Assembly: GCA_963576735.1 (NCBI GenBank)
Contig: OY755175.1
Span: 17,810,401 to 17,874,400 of the forward strand
Reading direction: 5' to 3'
DNA: 64,000 bases
DNA from: Bedellia somnulentella
Lineage: Eukaryota > Arthropoda > Insecta > Lepidoptera > Bedelliidae
Under the pieces are notes generated by a model, which was not told the origin of the DNA, searched no databases, and worked only from the letters and a program-made list of their open reading frames with translations. The position numbers and the translations under genes were made by a program. This document shows, piece after piece, positions 12,723 to 24,164 of the stretch (positions within the stretch are counted from its first letter, which is position 1; every line of letters starts with the position of its first letter).

Positions 12723-12972
12723 CATACATACATACATATGCTCACGGCTATAAATCCCTAGAAGGGGTAGCCAGAGCTAAGGAATTAGAAATTCCTCAAC
12801 CACTTTTGGAAATTTTAGTAGGGAAAAGATGATAAAATAAAGGTTTTTGGTGATGGGTCTCTAACCACATCGCCCAAAAATCCCTTTAAAGTCCCAATCT
12901 CGTTAGTCGCCTCTTACGTACACCCACCGGAAGAAATGGGGTAGTGTTATTCTATGCCGACACTACACAGCA
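12723..12972 (-). mobile_element. Family A element
   Basis: Full-length minus copy. The flanks share an imperfect TATTTTTTTCA/TATTTTTCA, which may be a worn target duplication. Confidence 0.85.
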
Positions 12973-13002
12973 ATATTTTTCAATATTTATATTATTATGT
13001 TG

Positions 13003-13215
13003 GCCGTGTAATGCCGGCTTAGAGAGGCGACTAAGGGTTTTATAGGTGGGGCTTTTATATGTGGTTTTGGGCGATGTGGTTTGAAACCCATCACCAACAA
13101 TACTTTATTTCAACCGTCTTATTCCCTATCAACTTCCAAATGTGGCTTAGGAGTTTCCAGATCTAAAGCTCTGGCTACCCCTTGTTGGGATTTATGGCCG
13201 TGAGTGTATGTATGT
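13003..13215 (+). mobile_element. Family A, subfamily b, internally deleted
   Basis: Starts GCCGTGTAATGCCGGCTTAG but jumps straight to AGGCGACTAAGG, missing about 30 bp of the usual body. The 3' end and TATG tail are intact. Confidence 0.8.
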
Positions 13216-13650
13216 AATGTTTTTAATAGAGTAGTCTCGAAATACCACTAACCTTATCTTGCAGAGGTTGTCATACAAGGTGTCTAAGGCAGTGGTGCCT
13301 TTTAAAAACGGGTTTTGCGATGCAGCTAGTTCTGCTGAAATCCCTTCACCACAAATATTTTAATAAATATAATAATAAGATTTTTTTACTATCTTCTTAC
13401 AAATCATATGACAAAGGATTGTTCACGTCGAAACACTGGCATCCCATTTTTGGGGAACATAAAAGTTTTTTTTTTTTATATGGTTAATTCCGCAAGCATA
13501 TCAGAGACCAAGGCATCTAGGACATCAGTCATAATCATATCCCATGTGTCCATACAGAGCACCACCACGATGACCAAGTGCAGATGCAGACTAACGGCTA
13601 CTTGCAACAGTAAATATAGGTTATAAATCTTAGAATAGATTCACTCTCTT

Positions 13651-13880
13651 GCTGTGTAGTGTTGGCTTAGAATAGCACTACCCTATTTCTTCCGGTGGGT
13701 GTACGTAAAAGGCGACTAACGGTATTGGGGCTTTTAAGGGATTTTTGGGCGATGTGGTTGGAGACCCATCACCAAGAACCTTTATTCCCCACGCACCTTC
13801 CAAAAGTGGCTGAGGAATTTCTAATTCCTTAGCTCTGGCTACCCCTTTCTTGGGATTTATAGCCGTGAGTATATGTATGT
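13651..13880 (+). mobile_element. Family A element
   Basis: Complete plus copy, with small deletions around the ACCTTTATT segment and a short TATGTATG tail. Confidence 0.85.
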
Positions 13881-14593
13881 AATAGATTGACCTGTGCAAT
13901 TTTTTTATGCTGATAACATTTTATTCAATTATAAGTTGTTGTGCTTTATAAGATTTCGCATTACGTCCTACGCTACCCATTTTAATCGTGAGAGTGAGAA
14001 TAATAAGCAACCTAATTTTGAGTCAAATAAATAGAAAAAAATATTTTTTCTATCATTGACCATATTTTAATATTTCTCTATATTTTAAAGTTACCAATAT
14101 GTTATAAGTTTCAATCTCAGTGAATTTCTAGAACCTTTATTGTAATTGGCCCGTATTAATCGGTTTTAAAAAAAAAGCACCAACATAAGTAGGTCTGCTG
14201 CAAAGTTAAACGCCATAAAATATCTTTTGCAAACCAAACTAAACTAATAAAACTTCTTAAACCCCATACACAAATATACCACATACTCATGCTAAACTAA
14301 TTGTGATTTAAAAAAGTAACAACCAAGAAACTCAATGTGTATGAATATCACAAAATATTCTCAACTCACACAGAAAAGCGTCAAATCATGGATTCCCTAC
14401 ACGTCAGGGTGGCCACCCGCGAAGTTATAAGAAAACACTACACAGCAGAAATCTGATACGCGCGAGTGATCGGTGGCGATATTACATTCCCGAGACTAGG
14501 TGAATACTTTATTTATGTAATTTAATACATTTACTATCATCACGACTCCCATGTTATTGTATCTATACACTTGCAATTTTCTGTAGGTTAGAC

Positions 14594-14745
14594 ATACATA
14601 CATATACTCACGCCATTAGTTCTCATTGGGGTAGGGAGAGGCTATCGATCGCAACGACCATGGCAAAATTCTCTAGGTTCGTTTACATCAATCAATCTTT
14701 TCAAACATGCTCTTTTATTCTTAATACTTCGGACATCTACGTTTT
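14594..14745 (-). pseudogene. Family D LINE 3' fragment
   Basis: CATACATACATATACTCACGCC tail followed by the reverse complement of the LINE C-terminus; 5'-truncated and diverged. Confidence 0.7.
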
Positions 14746-15331
14746 TGGCTAGGCACTGCATCAGAAATACGAAGATTTGATACCAGAATTTGATCAACAG
14801 ACGGAGAAAATTTCAAATAATGCAACAATAAAGTAAACCTCCTCCCACACATATTAACACCAAAACCAAATCAAACCAGATCAGAAAATCCAACCCAAAA
14901 AGGCAATAACAAAGAAAATATCCATTGTTCAAGCAGATCATTTGACAGATAACCCGACTAAAACAAATAGCTCTAATTACTAAGACAAGGGGTTAACCGC
15001 CGCGGTGTTTCTAATCTGGCAGAGTAATTGCGCGGCCATCAGCTCTGGTCCCGTGGACAAATTAGGCAAATTATTTTTTCGATTAAGACCCTATTGTTAA
15101 ATCACGGTCGGTTAGTAGAGATAACATCGGTTTCTCTGGGTGTGTCTGCTTGAAAAATGCGAGAGAAAATGGTGAAGTGACGTCCATAGTTAGGTGTAAC
15201 GACTAAACTTTCTGTCGATCGCCTTAACTTCATTTGTAAATACCGTCTTTTTAATGGTTTATATTACTGAACTGATTTACGACCTAATGTTTTTTTTATT
15301 AATTAATTAACTCCATTATTTTGTCTCTTTT
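14746..15331. other. Non-repetitive sequence, no gene recognised
   Basis: Contains a patch richer in GC (about 14990-15140) with no ORF or splice pattern I can support. Confidence 0.4.
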
Positions 15332-15547
15332 CATACATACACATACTCACGGCCATATATCCCAAAAAGAGGTGGCTTCAGAGCTATAAACTCCTCAGCC
15401 ATATGTGGAAGGTGACATGGGAGAAGATGGTAGAAATAAAGTATCATTGGTGATGAGTCTCCAACCGCATTGCCCAAAATCCACTTAAAAAAGCCCCATA
15501 CCCTTAGTCGCTTCTTACGACACCCGTAGGTAGAAAGGGATAGTGAA

Positions 15548-15818
15548 TAAAGAATAAATAAAGGAAAGAAAAATTTCGACACAGGCGGGAATCGAACCCG
15601 CGGCCTCGGGTATACGCCCCGACGCTCTGCCAATTGAGCTACCGTGTCAATTGGCTGCCAGTGCGAAATTCTTCTATCATTTATTTCTTTTACACGTTTA
15701 AGTAGTGTTTTCTTTCCTAAATTAAATTAAATAAAGTATTTTTTTTTTCTTTTATTTATTCTTTATTTATTAGTAATAATCCCCACATGAGGTTTTCATG
15801 AACAAAAAGATCTAAATT
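15548..15818 (+). mobile_element. Family C fold-back tRNA-SINE, 271 bp
   Basis: Flanked by AGGGATAGTGAA (15536-15547 and 15819-15830), so it inserted as one unit. The left part (AATAAATAAAGGAAAG, then an antisense tRNA-like segment) is mirrored by the right part, CTTTATTTATTAG, after which comes the conserved end CCCCACATGAGGTTTTCATG with an AAATT tail. Left and right segments are inverted copies of the same sequence; the centre of the longer form (25483-25960) is lost. Confidence 0.8.
15578..15648 (-). repeat. tRNA-like sequence that folds as a full cloverleaf
   Basis: A 71-nt minus-strand stretch. Acceptor GACACGG/CTGTGTC (one G-U pair), D stem GCTC/GAGC, anticodon stem TCGGG/CCCGA, T stem GCGGG/CCCGC with loop TTCGATT. 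The loop GCGTATA would place GTA at the anticodon, but position 33 is C instead of T, and there is no intron, which eukaryotic tRNA-Tyr genes have. Best read as the tRNA-derived part of family C, not a working tRNA gene. Confidence 0.7.
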
Positions 15819-16114
15819 AGGGATAGTGAAATTCTAAGCCGGCAGTACACGGCAAAATTTTGTCTCTATTCACCCTAAAACAAAGTTATTATATTGAGTA
15901 AGTAGTTAAAACAATGGTTTCTAAGAACCGTGGATTCATTAGGTACGTTATCTTGAAACGAAATGTCAATTAGCGTTATCATAGAGTTATCACTGTTATC
16001 ACCCGGAGATGAGCTGCCGACGTCATTGCTGGGACAATTAGAATAATTAGAAGAATTTAGTTAATTTTTATTATAACTCTTACATACATTAATACGTACA
16101 TATATACGCACATA

Positions 16115-16262
16115 GAGAGCATGGATGAAGTATGAAGAATAAAAGAGCATGTATCAGGAGATTGATGGATGTAAACGAAGCTAGAGAGGTTTGTCAGTCA
16201 TCTTACAAAAGTGGTGATCGATAGTCTCTGCCTACCCCAACAGGAACTAATGGCGTAAATAT
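16115..16262 (+). pseudogene. Family D LINE 3' fragment
   Basis: Plus-strand copy with pieces of the LINE C-terminus (a frameshifted segment resembling KRACMKRLMDVNEAREVC), then GGCGTAAATATATATG. Confidence 0.75.
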
Positions 16263-16307
16263 ATATGTATAAGGACCCGGCTATAAATAAATAAGGGGGT
16301 ATATATA

Positions 16308-16450
16308 CATACATATAGGATGGTTGGTGATGGGGCTGTAGCAACATTGCCCACAATACCCCCCCTAAAAGCCCTAAAAACCCTTAGTTACCTCTTACGA
16401 ATTCCGCTGGAAGAAATGAGTGAGGGCTATTCTAAGATGACACATCACAC
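16308..16450 (-). mobile_element. Degenerate family A copy
   Basis: Recognisable ATGGTTGGTGATGGG and CCTCTTACGAATTCCGC segments in the expected order, with many changes and a lost tail region. Confidence 0.6.
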
Positions 16451-16499
16451 TTTCAAAGAGGTATAATGTTATTTCCTTAGTAATGGTGGATGTATGACA

Positions 16500-16797
16500 T
16501 ACATACATACATATTCTCACGCCGTTAGTTCCCATTGGGGTAGGCAGAGACTATCGATCGCCACTTTGTACGATCCTGGCAAACCTCTCTAGCTTCATTC
16601 ACATCCATCAATCTTTTCATACATGCTCTTTTATTCTTCGTACTTCGGACACCTGCCTTTTTGAGCACATTTTCTATTTGATCTAAATGTGTCCTCCGAG
16701 GTCGTCCTCTACTAACATTACCTTCCACATTGGCTCTATAGATCTCTTTCACCACTTTACTGTCATCCATCCTCTCTATGTGCTCAAACCATGTCTG
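16500..16797 (-). pseudogene. Family D LINE 3' end, open C-terminal segment
   Basis: The minus strand is open over the last ~90 codons of an RTE-like reverse-transcriptase ORF, from WFEHIERMDDSKVVKEIYR to the end at IVSAYPNGN, followed by the GGCGTGAG end and TATG tail. 5'-truncated, so the polymerase and endonuclease are missing. Confidence 0.85.
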
Positions 16798-16985
16798 ATG
16801 TATGACAGTAGTCATATAAAGCCAATATGGATCTAGTTGTCAGTAGTGAGCACGAAGGACACGTTTATATCCATAACAGAATGTGCTAAAGAAGCGACCG
16901 TGGTGTGATGGATAAAATGTATGAAAGTATTGATGAATATATATATTTCATTCAAAAGTATTTATTTCTTATATAGTATTGATTT

Positions 16986-17238
16986 GCTGTATAGTGTATG
17001 TCGGCTTAGAATAGCATTACCCCATTTCTTCCGATGGGTGTACGTAAGAGTCGACCAAAGGTATTGGGGAATTTGAGGGATTTTTGGTGAATTACGTTGG
17101 AGACCCATCACCAACAACCTTTATTTTATCATCTTATCCCCACTTAACTTTCCAAAAGTGGCTGAGGAATTTCTAATTCCTTAACTCTGGCTACCCCATC
17201 TAGGGAATTATAGCCGTGAGTATGTATGTATGTATGTT
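16986..17238 (+). mobile_element. Family A element
   Basis: Full-length plus copy with a 4-bp insertion near the 5' end (GCTGTATAGTGTATGTCGGC) and a long TATG tail. Confidence 0.85.
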
Positions 17239-17580
17239 CATTCGAATTTTAATTTCATCAATCATAAGAAACAGATATGCGCAAGAGAAACTTGCAATAA
17301 TCTTAAGCCAATCAGAGCAAGCGTTTAGTATTTAGGCAATACACATAGTTATTTCAACTTGTTAACGTTAAACAATGCAACATGATTACTAAGAATTTCG
17401 ATGCACCTGCGATATCACTTGTCAAACTACTATCAACGTTACCGAGAACAAGATACGATTCATATTGCAACGAACAACCTAACAACGTAATTTCCGACAA
17501 GAAAATGAGAGATAAATCACGTGCACACCTACTTAGTATTGAGATTCTGATAGGGATATTGCGAAAAATAATGTAAATTA

Positions 17581-17821
17581 TATACATAAATACATATACA
17601 CACGGCTGTTAATCCCTAGAAGGGGTAGCCAGAGCTATGGAATTCGATATTCCTTAGCCACTTTTTGAAGTTAAGTGGGAAAAAAGATAGTAAAATAAGG
17701 GTTGTTGGTGATGGTAATGGGTCTCCAACCGCATCACCCAAAAATCCATTAAAAAGCCCCAATATCCTTGGTCGACTCTTACGTAAACCTACGGGTAGAA
17801 ACGTGATAGTGCTATTCTAAC
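17581..17821 (-). mobile_element. Family A element, 5' end cut
   Basis: Tail and body in minus orientation; the final ~20 bp (GCCGACACTACACAGC) are missing at the right edge. Confidence 0.8.
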
Positions 17822-17875
17822 TAGAGTTAAAATGAAAATCCATTACTACTGGCGTTTGTTCGAATGAAAGAAACA

Positions 17876-17960
17876 ATAACAGAATTAGGAATTCAACAGC
17901 TATTTTGGAAGTTGAAGGGGGATAAAATGGTTACAAGTTGGTGATAGGTCTCCAGGGGCC
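17876..17960 (-). mobile_element. Family A fragment
   Basis: Middle part only: diverged versions of the GGAATTAGAAATTCCTC, TTTTGGAAGTTGA and GTGATGGGTCTCCA segments. Confidence 0.55.
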
Positions 17961-17995
17961 CAATTCTACACGACCATCTTTTCTGTATGTCGGTC

Positions 17996-18046
17996 TGCCA
18001 AAACCACAGTTTTGATACACCTAGTATCAAAACTGTGGTTTTGGCA
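17996..18046. repeat. Perfect 22-bp inverted repeat, 7-nt loop
   Basis: Arms 17996-18017 and 18025-18046 match exactly around the loop CACCTAG. Same geometry (perfect arms, 7-nt loop) as the hairpin at 11980-12052, with unrelated sequence. Confidence 0.95.
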
Positions 18047-18591
18047 TTCTCGACGCAAAATTGACAGATGTCATTTGTGTCACTGTCACAATAGTGAGAC
18101 AGCTAAGATCTTATTTGCTATTCTACAAGGTCATTTTACGTCACTTTTTGACACATTGACGTATTTGGTTTTCTGCAAATTAACGAATTTTTTCAGCATT
18201 ATGGTGCAGGCCCATCACCCAGAAGTCATTTAAACCCTAACTTGTCTTTTTAGGCACCCGCGGAAAAAAACAATCTATATGTATATATCCATACAAAGGT
18301 AACATAAAATCATAATTTCTTGTTATAATTCTGCATTATGTAATTTTATGATAATTGTAATATGAACGATTTTAGTTATCGATAAAACATAACAGTTTCA
18401 AAAGTTTTTGTAATCACAATTCATTGCAATCTTTTTTTAATCAAGTAAAATCGCCCAGCAGTCTTACCAAAGTAGCGTTACCTTTTAGATTTTTTTTATG
18501 ATTTTTAATATTCTTTTCCACCATTTATCTTACAGTAACTTGTACCCACTACTTAGACCTATCTCGCTGTCCAATATGTAGTTTTGTGGCA

Positions 18592-18611
18592 TGTGTGTGT
18601 GTGTGTGTGTC
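18592..18611. repeat. (TG)n microsatellite
   Basis: About ten TG units, no associated element seen. Confidence 0.9.
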
Positions 18612-18775
18612 CCAGATGATTTGGGCAATAAGTTGTTATAGAATCACAAACACATCAACTAAGTTCATTTTATAATAAGAGAAGAAGTTTAATTATAAAA
18701 ATATTAAGTATCACTTTAAAGTCGATTTTATTTTGAGGTGTTAGATATAGAATAGAAATCATATAGCTAAATAAT

Positions 18776-19130
18776 ACATACTTATACTTACGGCTAGAAA
18801 ACCTTTAGCCACATTTTGAAGATAACCCTTTATAAGGCAGAGGTATGATCAAAAATTAATTGTATTTCACTTCTATTTGAATGAAGGTAAGGTTGAAATT
18901 AAGGTATTCAATATATTTATTTACGAAAACCATATGACTCGAATGACTTGAATATGACCGGCCAGAGCCTTATAAATAGTTTATACAGAAGAAGATGGTA
19001 AAAATAAAGTATCGTTGGAGATGGGTCTCCAACCGCATCACCCATTTTAAAAGCCCCACACCGTTAGACGCCTCTTAGGACACCCATGGGTAGAAAGGGG
19101 TAGTGACATTCTAAGCCGCCACGACATGGA
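18776..19130 (-). mobile_element. Family A subfamily b, broken into two pieces
   Basis: A tail piece (18776-18835, ACTTACGGCTAG...) and a body piece (about 18985-19125, GATGGTAAAAATAAAGTATCG to GACATTCTAAGCC) lie in the same orientation with unrelated sequence between, perhaps a later insertion or a rearrangement. Confidence 0.6.
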
Positions 19131-19420
19131 ATAATAATATACTCGTATTATGAAAAGCACTGCTACAACTTCTTTTAACATTATTTAAGTAAGTACAAAT
19201 ATGTATATGTTATAATGAAGATACGTCCGTTTGTAAGACTATATTTTTCATCTGGTCCGATAGCGTTTGAACTGTGATAACATTGAGATAATCAACCCAA
19301 TGCTGTAACTGATAACAGACTTATTTTGAAACAGAACAGAACAAATAGTCCTTTATGTTATGTCAAATCTGATAAAATGATAATTTATCTTCAAGCTCGT
19401 CGTTGACGGTGGACTAAATA

Positions 19421-19572
19421 CTAATAAATAAAGAATAAATAAAGGAAAGAAAAAAAAAATTTTTTCGACACAGGTGACACAGGAAAAAAAAAATTTTCTT
19501 TCCTTTATTTATTATTTATTTATTAGTAATAATCCCCACATGAGGTTTTCATGAACAAAAAGATTTAAATTA
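19421..19572 (+). mobile_element. Family C fold-back element, 152 bp, minimal form
   Basis: Flanked by a perfect 13-bp duplication, GGTGGACTAAATA (19408-19420 and 19573-19585). Left arm CTAATAAATAAAGAATAAAT...GGAAAG, right arm its inverse, ending in the family end (CCCCACATGAGGTTTTCATG...AAATTA). Only scraps of the tRNA-like part (TTCGACACAGG) remain at the tip of the hairpin. Confidence 0.85.
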
Positions 19573-20008
19573 GGTGGACTAAATAGTTTTTGGATACTAC
19601 ACACGGATGTAGGTAAACACAACCGCATGTTTGTTAATGCATTATCGGTTTAGAATAGTCCTGGCTCATTCACTACGATCGATGCAGGTAAGATTTTTTA
19701 ATCTGATCTACAATAATTTCTAAAATAATATAATTTTGTACGAAACTAAATGTAGTATCGATTATTACTTGGTGAGATTTGTGTTTTAAATATTTGAAGT
19801 ATACATGAATTTGTTAGATATCGTTACTTTCTCATCAAACATCAATTGACCCCGCATGAGCAATTAAAACAAGTAAATCGTTTTTGATATTCAAATTCTT
19901 CTTTCTAAAAATATTCTGAGAAAGAAACATAAAATTATAAGATATGCAAAATATGTGCGATAACAAGTGTATTATTTTATCAAAACCCACCTACATATAT
20001 TTTAACCA

Positions 20009-20582
20009 AAAATAATTTTTAACAAAAAGAAAACCGACTTCATAGAAAAACAACCGAAAATAAACAATCTAGTACTAAAAAGTACGAAATAAGTTTTTTA
20101 ATTGAATATGAGTACTGTGATTGATACCTTATCAATTCCTTTATTCCACACGCGTCAGTTCAACCTACCTAAATCTTAAAATTCTCTTAAATTAATTTGT
20201 GAGCCGGTGCCAGCCTCTATGATTATTGAAAATAAGTAGTGTGTATTTCGCACTTCATATACATGTAAAATGTAGGGTACCTTGTAGTTGTAGGGTAAAT
20301 TGATTTTTGTACGATATAATATTTTTTAGATTGTAATAATCAGAGATAGATAGCAGGGTGAATTTACTTTTGTTTGTCTGGCACCGACTCAAAAATTAAT
20401 TTAAGAGAATTGTAATATTTAGGTAGGTTGAACTGACGCGTGTGGAATAAAGAAATTGCTAAGGTATCAATCACAGTACTCATATTCAATTAAAAAACTT
20501 ATTTCGTACTTTTTAGTACTAGATTGTTTATTTTCGGTTGTTTTTCTATGAAGTCGGTTTTCTTTTTGTTAAAAATTATTTT
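20009..20582. mobile_element. Fold-back element with 203-bp inverted arms
   Basis: Left arm 20009-20211 and right arm 20380-20582 are near-perfect reverse complements with few mismatches, around a 168-bp spacer. The outer ends read AAAATAATTTTTAAC. No ORF. It fits a long-TIR MITE; no clear target duplication was found, so the class stays open. Confidence 0.8.
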
Positions 20583-20785
20583 ATTTTACGAGTTTTAGAG
20601 ATGGGTAGACCTGGCAAAGATGCCTCTCGGATGAGGAAGCGACAATTACTGTATTATTCTTCGTATTTCCGGTATTTCTATTATAGTACGATATTAAATA
20701 GGCTCAACCATATGTAACCTTACATTGTTCTTAAAATCCTTCGAAAGGCGATGGTCTTCAATTCTACATCTCAAGAAAGACTCAA

Positions 20786-20955
20786 ACGCTCACGCCGAAT
20801 ATCCCTGAAGGGGTTAGCAGAGGTAGTAATACTTCTGAATATCACGTGACATTGTCACCTGTTGTTCAGAGTACCCACGATTTATTAGGCAGTGTTCTCA
20901 CGTTATACAGGGCAGGCCTATCGGCGTTTTGAACAAATACACTGTCACATAATTG
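20786..20955 (-). mobile_element. Family B SINE, 5'-truncated
   Basis: Minus-strand 3' half with CACGCCGAATATCCCTGAAG and the GGGCAGGCCTATCGGCG segment; tail reduced, tRNA head absent. Confidence 0.75.
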
Positions 20956-20966
20956 TGAGTTTCGAC

Positions 20967-21470
20967 AGTCCCCTCGATTTCCTGGGATGCCATCATCAGA
21001 TCCTGGTCTCATGGTACTTTCTCGGTAACAATAACATAACAAAAGAAATGTTTAGTGAACCTGTACTTCTCTTCATAAAAGCTACGAAGAGGAGTATAAA
21101 TCTATATAGAATGTGGAAAGAACTGTTTCCTAATACCTAGTGATTGAGGATCCACACCTTCTATCATCAGCTCAGCAGCAAAACAATATGATTTTCAGAA
21201 GCAAATGCCAATATAAGTTCAGAAAATATGTAAAACGCGGTACATTTGCCTATAAAATTTGAGGGTTCCCCTCGATTTCTCCAGGATCCCATCATCAGAC
21301 CCTGATATCCTCATCATGGTACCAATCCGGGAGTATCTTCTTTCGAATAAAAAAATAATAATCAAAATCGGTTCATAAATGGCGAAGTAATCGGCGAACA
21401 TACATAAAAAAAAAAAAAAAAAATATACCGGTCGAATTGAGAACACTCCTTTTTTTGAAGTCGGTTAAAA
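20967..21470. repeat. Dispersed repeat with two direct sub-copies
   Basis: Two diverged copies of a segment starting CCCCTCGATTTC (20972-21030 and 21258-21345) lie in the same orientation. The right end has an A-homopolymer and a CTTTTTTTGAAGTCGGTTAA end that I associate with a common lepidopteran repeat. Element class not resolved. Confidence 0.5.
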
Positions 21471-21503
21471 AACATTGGCTATATATGATTTAGTAACGCC
21501 ATT

Positions 21504-21771
21504 GCTGTGTAGTGTCGGCTTAGAATAGCACTACCCCATTTCTTCCGGTGGGTGTACGTAAGAGGCGACTAACGGTATAGGGGCTTTTAAGGTGTTTTTT
21601 GGGCTTTTTAGGGGTTTTTTGGGCGATACGGTTGGAGACCTATCACCAATAACCTTTATTTTACCATCTTTTCCCCACTCAACTTTCCAAAAGTGGCTGA
21701 GGAATTTCTAATTCCTTAGCTCTGGCTACCCCATCTAGGGATTTATAGCCGTGAGCATATGTATGTATGTA
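21504..21771 (+). mobile_element. Family A element with internal duplication
   Basis: Full-length plus copy. The GGGGCTTTTAAGG...TTTTTTGGGC segment is duplicated by about 25 bp, suggesting slippage or template realignment. The flanks share GTAACGC, a possible short target duplication. Confidence 0.85.
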
Positions 21772-22144
21772 ACGCTGCTAACTACTTCAAAGGAACAGCC
21801 AAGATATCCAAACAAGATTTGAAACTCGCACCAAACACAATCAAGCAAAAGAACAACGGAGATTTCCACTTGATATTTAGGTTGAAACTGATACGATCAT
21901 ATTTTTATTGACACAATATATTTAACTACACTTTGATCTATCGAGATCATGTGGACCCGTTGTGATTGCAGATAAGCAACGGTCATCATAATCGTTATCA
22001 GCAGCTCCTCTTATCACTCCGTAACTACCAAATTCATCGACCATTCACGGTTTTATACTTGTGTAACAGGTTAAAGGTTTGTGTGACTTGGAATATGAAA
22101 CTTGTGGCGCAATGGGGTTAAGCATATACTAAGTAAAATTTTAA

Positions 22145-22394
22145 ACATACATACATATACTCACGGCTGTAAATCCCTAGAAGGGGTAGCCAGAGCTAAG
22201 GAATTAGAAATTCCTCATCCACTTTTGGAAATGTGAATAGGGAAAAGATGGTAAAAATAAAGGTTGTTGGTGATTGGTCTCCAACCGTATCGCCCAAAAA
22301 TCCCTTAAAAGCCCCAATACCGTTAGTTGCATCTTACGTACACCCACCGGAAGAAAAATGGGGTAGTGCTATTCTAAGCCGACACTACACAGCA
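22145..22394 (-). mobile_element. Family A element
   Basis: Full-length minus copy close to the family consensus; small ORFs crossing it are by-products. Confidence 0.85.
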
Positions 22395-22449
22395 GTTAAA
22401 AAATTTAAGGGTAACCGTAAATATATGTACAATATAAAACATACAGTGC

Positions 22450-22631
22450 CGTGTAGTGCCGGGTTATAATGTCACTACACCGTTCGAGGGCGATGCGGTT
22501 GGAGACCCATCACCAATGATACTTTACTTTCTACCACCAACTATCAACTCCCAAATATGGCTGAGGAGTTTTTAGCTCTGTTGCTCTTGGAACACTTATT
22601 TGGGATTTATGACCGTGAGTGTATGTATGTC
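22450..22631 (+). mobile_element. Family A subfamily b, internally deleted
   Basis: GCCGTGTAGTGCCGGG then a jump from ACACCGTTCG to GGGCGATGCGGTTGGAG, losing about 60 bp. Ends with GTGAGTGTATGTATG. Confidence 0.8.
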
Positions 22632-23644
22632 TATGTTTGTTTAAAACACACAAAAATCCCAAAATGCATATTCGATAGAACTGGCTGTCACTCAAGGTTG
22701 TAATTTGATGACAATATTGTGTTTGAGAACATACAAAAATAATAGGACGTAGTTTTAAAAACGTTTCAACTGGTATTGGGAGCAATTAGCTCATATTTGT
22801 TTGTTAGCCTGTGATGTTGTCAATACGAACTTAGATAAGACTTGATGAACAACAAGAATGCAATTAAATCAAACAATCAAATCTATAATGTGATATTGAA
22901 ATTTTCTTCTTTACTCAGATATTACATATAAGTAATTTTAAGCGAAGTTTTTTTTATGTATATTGTTTGAAAGAAAAAATAAAACCTAGTCTAATAATAA
23001 AGTCAAATCTAACAAAGCCGTAATTCTAAATTTATACATCTAACCTAGAAGATTCTGTTCTATTTTCAAAAACCTCAAACATCAGTTCAGCAAATACGAT
23101 TTCATCTTTTATCCCTATCGCACATAGATAAATGAAAAGAGACAGAGTTGGTTTTTGATATATTGTTTTTAATGCGCTCTGAGCCATATTTTTCGTCTAT
23201 GGAGCAACCCACGCTTTTTCAAAATTCTACTTCTATTTTTTCAATTACCATTTTCAGCTTATATCCGAAATTATTTTTCACTGTTTAGTTAGAGGTGTTT
23301 CGAATGCGTGTTTTTTAAACTATTCTCGTATTTTTGTGTCCATTCTCCGACCAGATGTAATATCAGTTGCGATAAGCGGACGGATGCTGCGATACGAATG
23401 GCCGGCGATAAACCAACAGATATCAAACGGTCATATTTTATATTTTTAATACAGAACTAGAATCGGCAGATAAGGAATTTGGTGGATATCATTTCAGTTT
23501 GTTAATGCTATGTTTGGTTTACATGGATTTATGTTTGATTGAGCATTCTGCTGAGATATAACCTTTCCATATATATATTTTCATTTGAAGCCTACTGCTT
23601 ATATATTAATGAACCCTAAGCGATATATGATATCACTTTATTAG

Positions 23645-23773
23645 CTGTGTAGTGTTGGCTCAGAATGGAACCAATCCTTTTCCCTTCCAAAAGTGGGTAA
23701 GGAATTTATAATTCAGTAACTCTAGCTGACCTTTTCTTTGGGAATTATAGTCATGAGTAAATAAATATATGTA
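23645..23773 (+). mobile_element. Family A, large internal deletion
   Basis: 5' end GCTGTGTAGTGTTGGCTCAG joined directly to the TTCCCTTCCAAAAGTGGG part of the 3' half; the middle ~120 bp is gone. Confidence 0.75.
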
Positions 23774-23910
23774 TAAACTAGAAATTACAAACAACAAATA
23801 CTATCTACACGTAACGAAAATAATTATGATAATGTTTAAGTCAGACAGTAACCTCAAAGTATATTAAAAACTATTTTATACCCAAAATGATTTTTTAACA
23901 TAACTAACAA

Positions 23911-24164
23911 TACATACTTACATATATATACTCACGGCAATAAATCCCTAAAAGGTGTAGCCAGAGCTAAGGAATTAGAAATTCCTCGGCCACTTTTGGA
24001 AAGTTGAGTGGGGAAAAGATGGTAAAAGAAAGGTTTTTGGTGATGGCTCTCCAACCGCATCACCCAAAACTCCCTTAAAAGCCCCAATACTGTTAGTCGC
24101 CTCTTACGTACACCCACCGGAAGATATGGGGTAGTGCTATTCTGAGCCAGCACTACACAGCACA
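23911..24164 (-). mobile_element. Family A element
   Basis: Full-length minus copy. ACTAACAAT occurs on both sides but is not flush with the right end. Confidence 0.85.

Larger units (their letters stand above)
15332..15856 (-). mobile_element. Family A subfamily b, split by a family C insertion
   Basis: Minus-strand copy whose outer flanks carry ATTTTGTCTCT (15318-15328 and 15857-15867), an 11-bp target duplication. It is interrupted after 15546 by the family C element and resumes at 15830 with ATTCTAAGCCGGCAG. Confidence 0.85.

Noticed and set aside
17354..17587. Overlapping ORFs of 77 and 64 codons on opposite strands
   Set aside because: Typical of chance open frames, with no supporting features.
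22233..22469. 78-codon ORF, like many of 70-90 codons across the window
   Set aside because: It is a translation of family A sequence; similar peptides recur at every family A copy because of the repeat, not because of coding.
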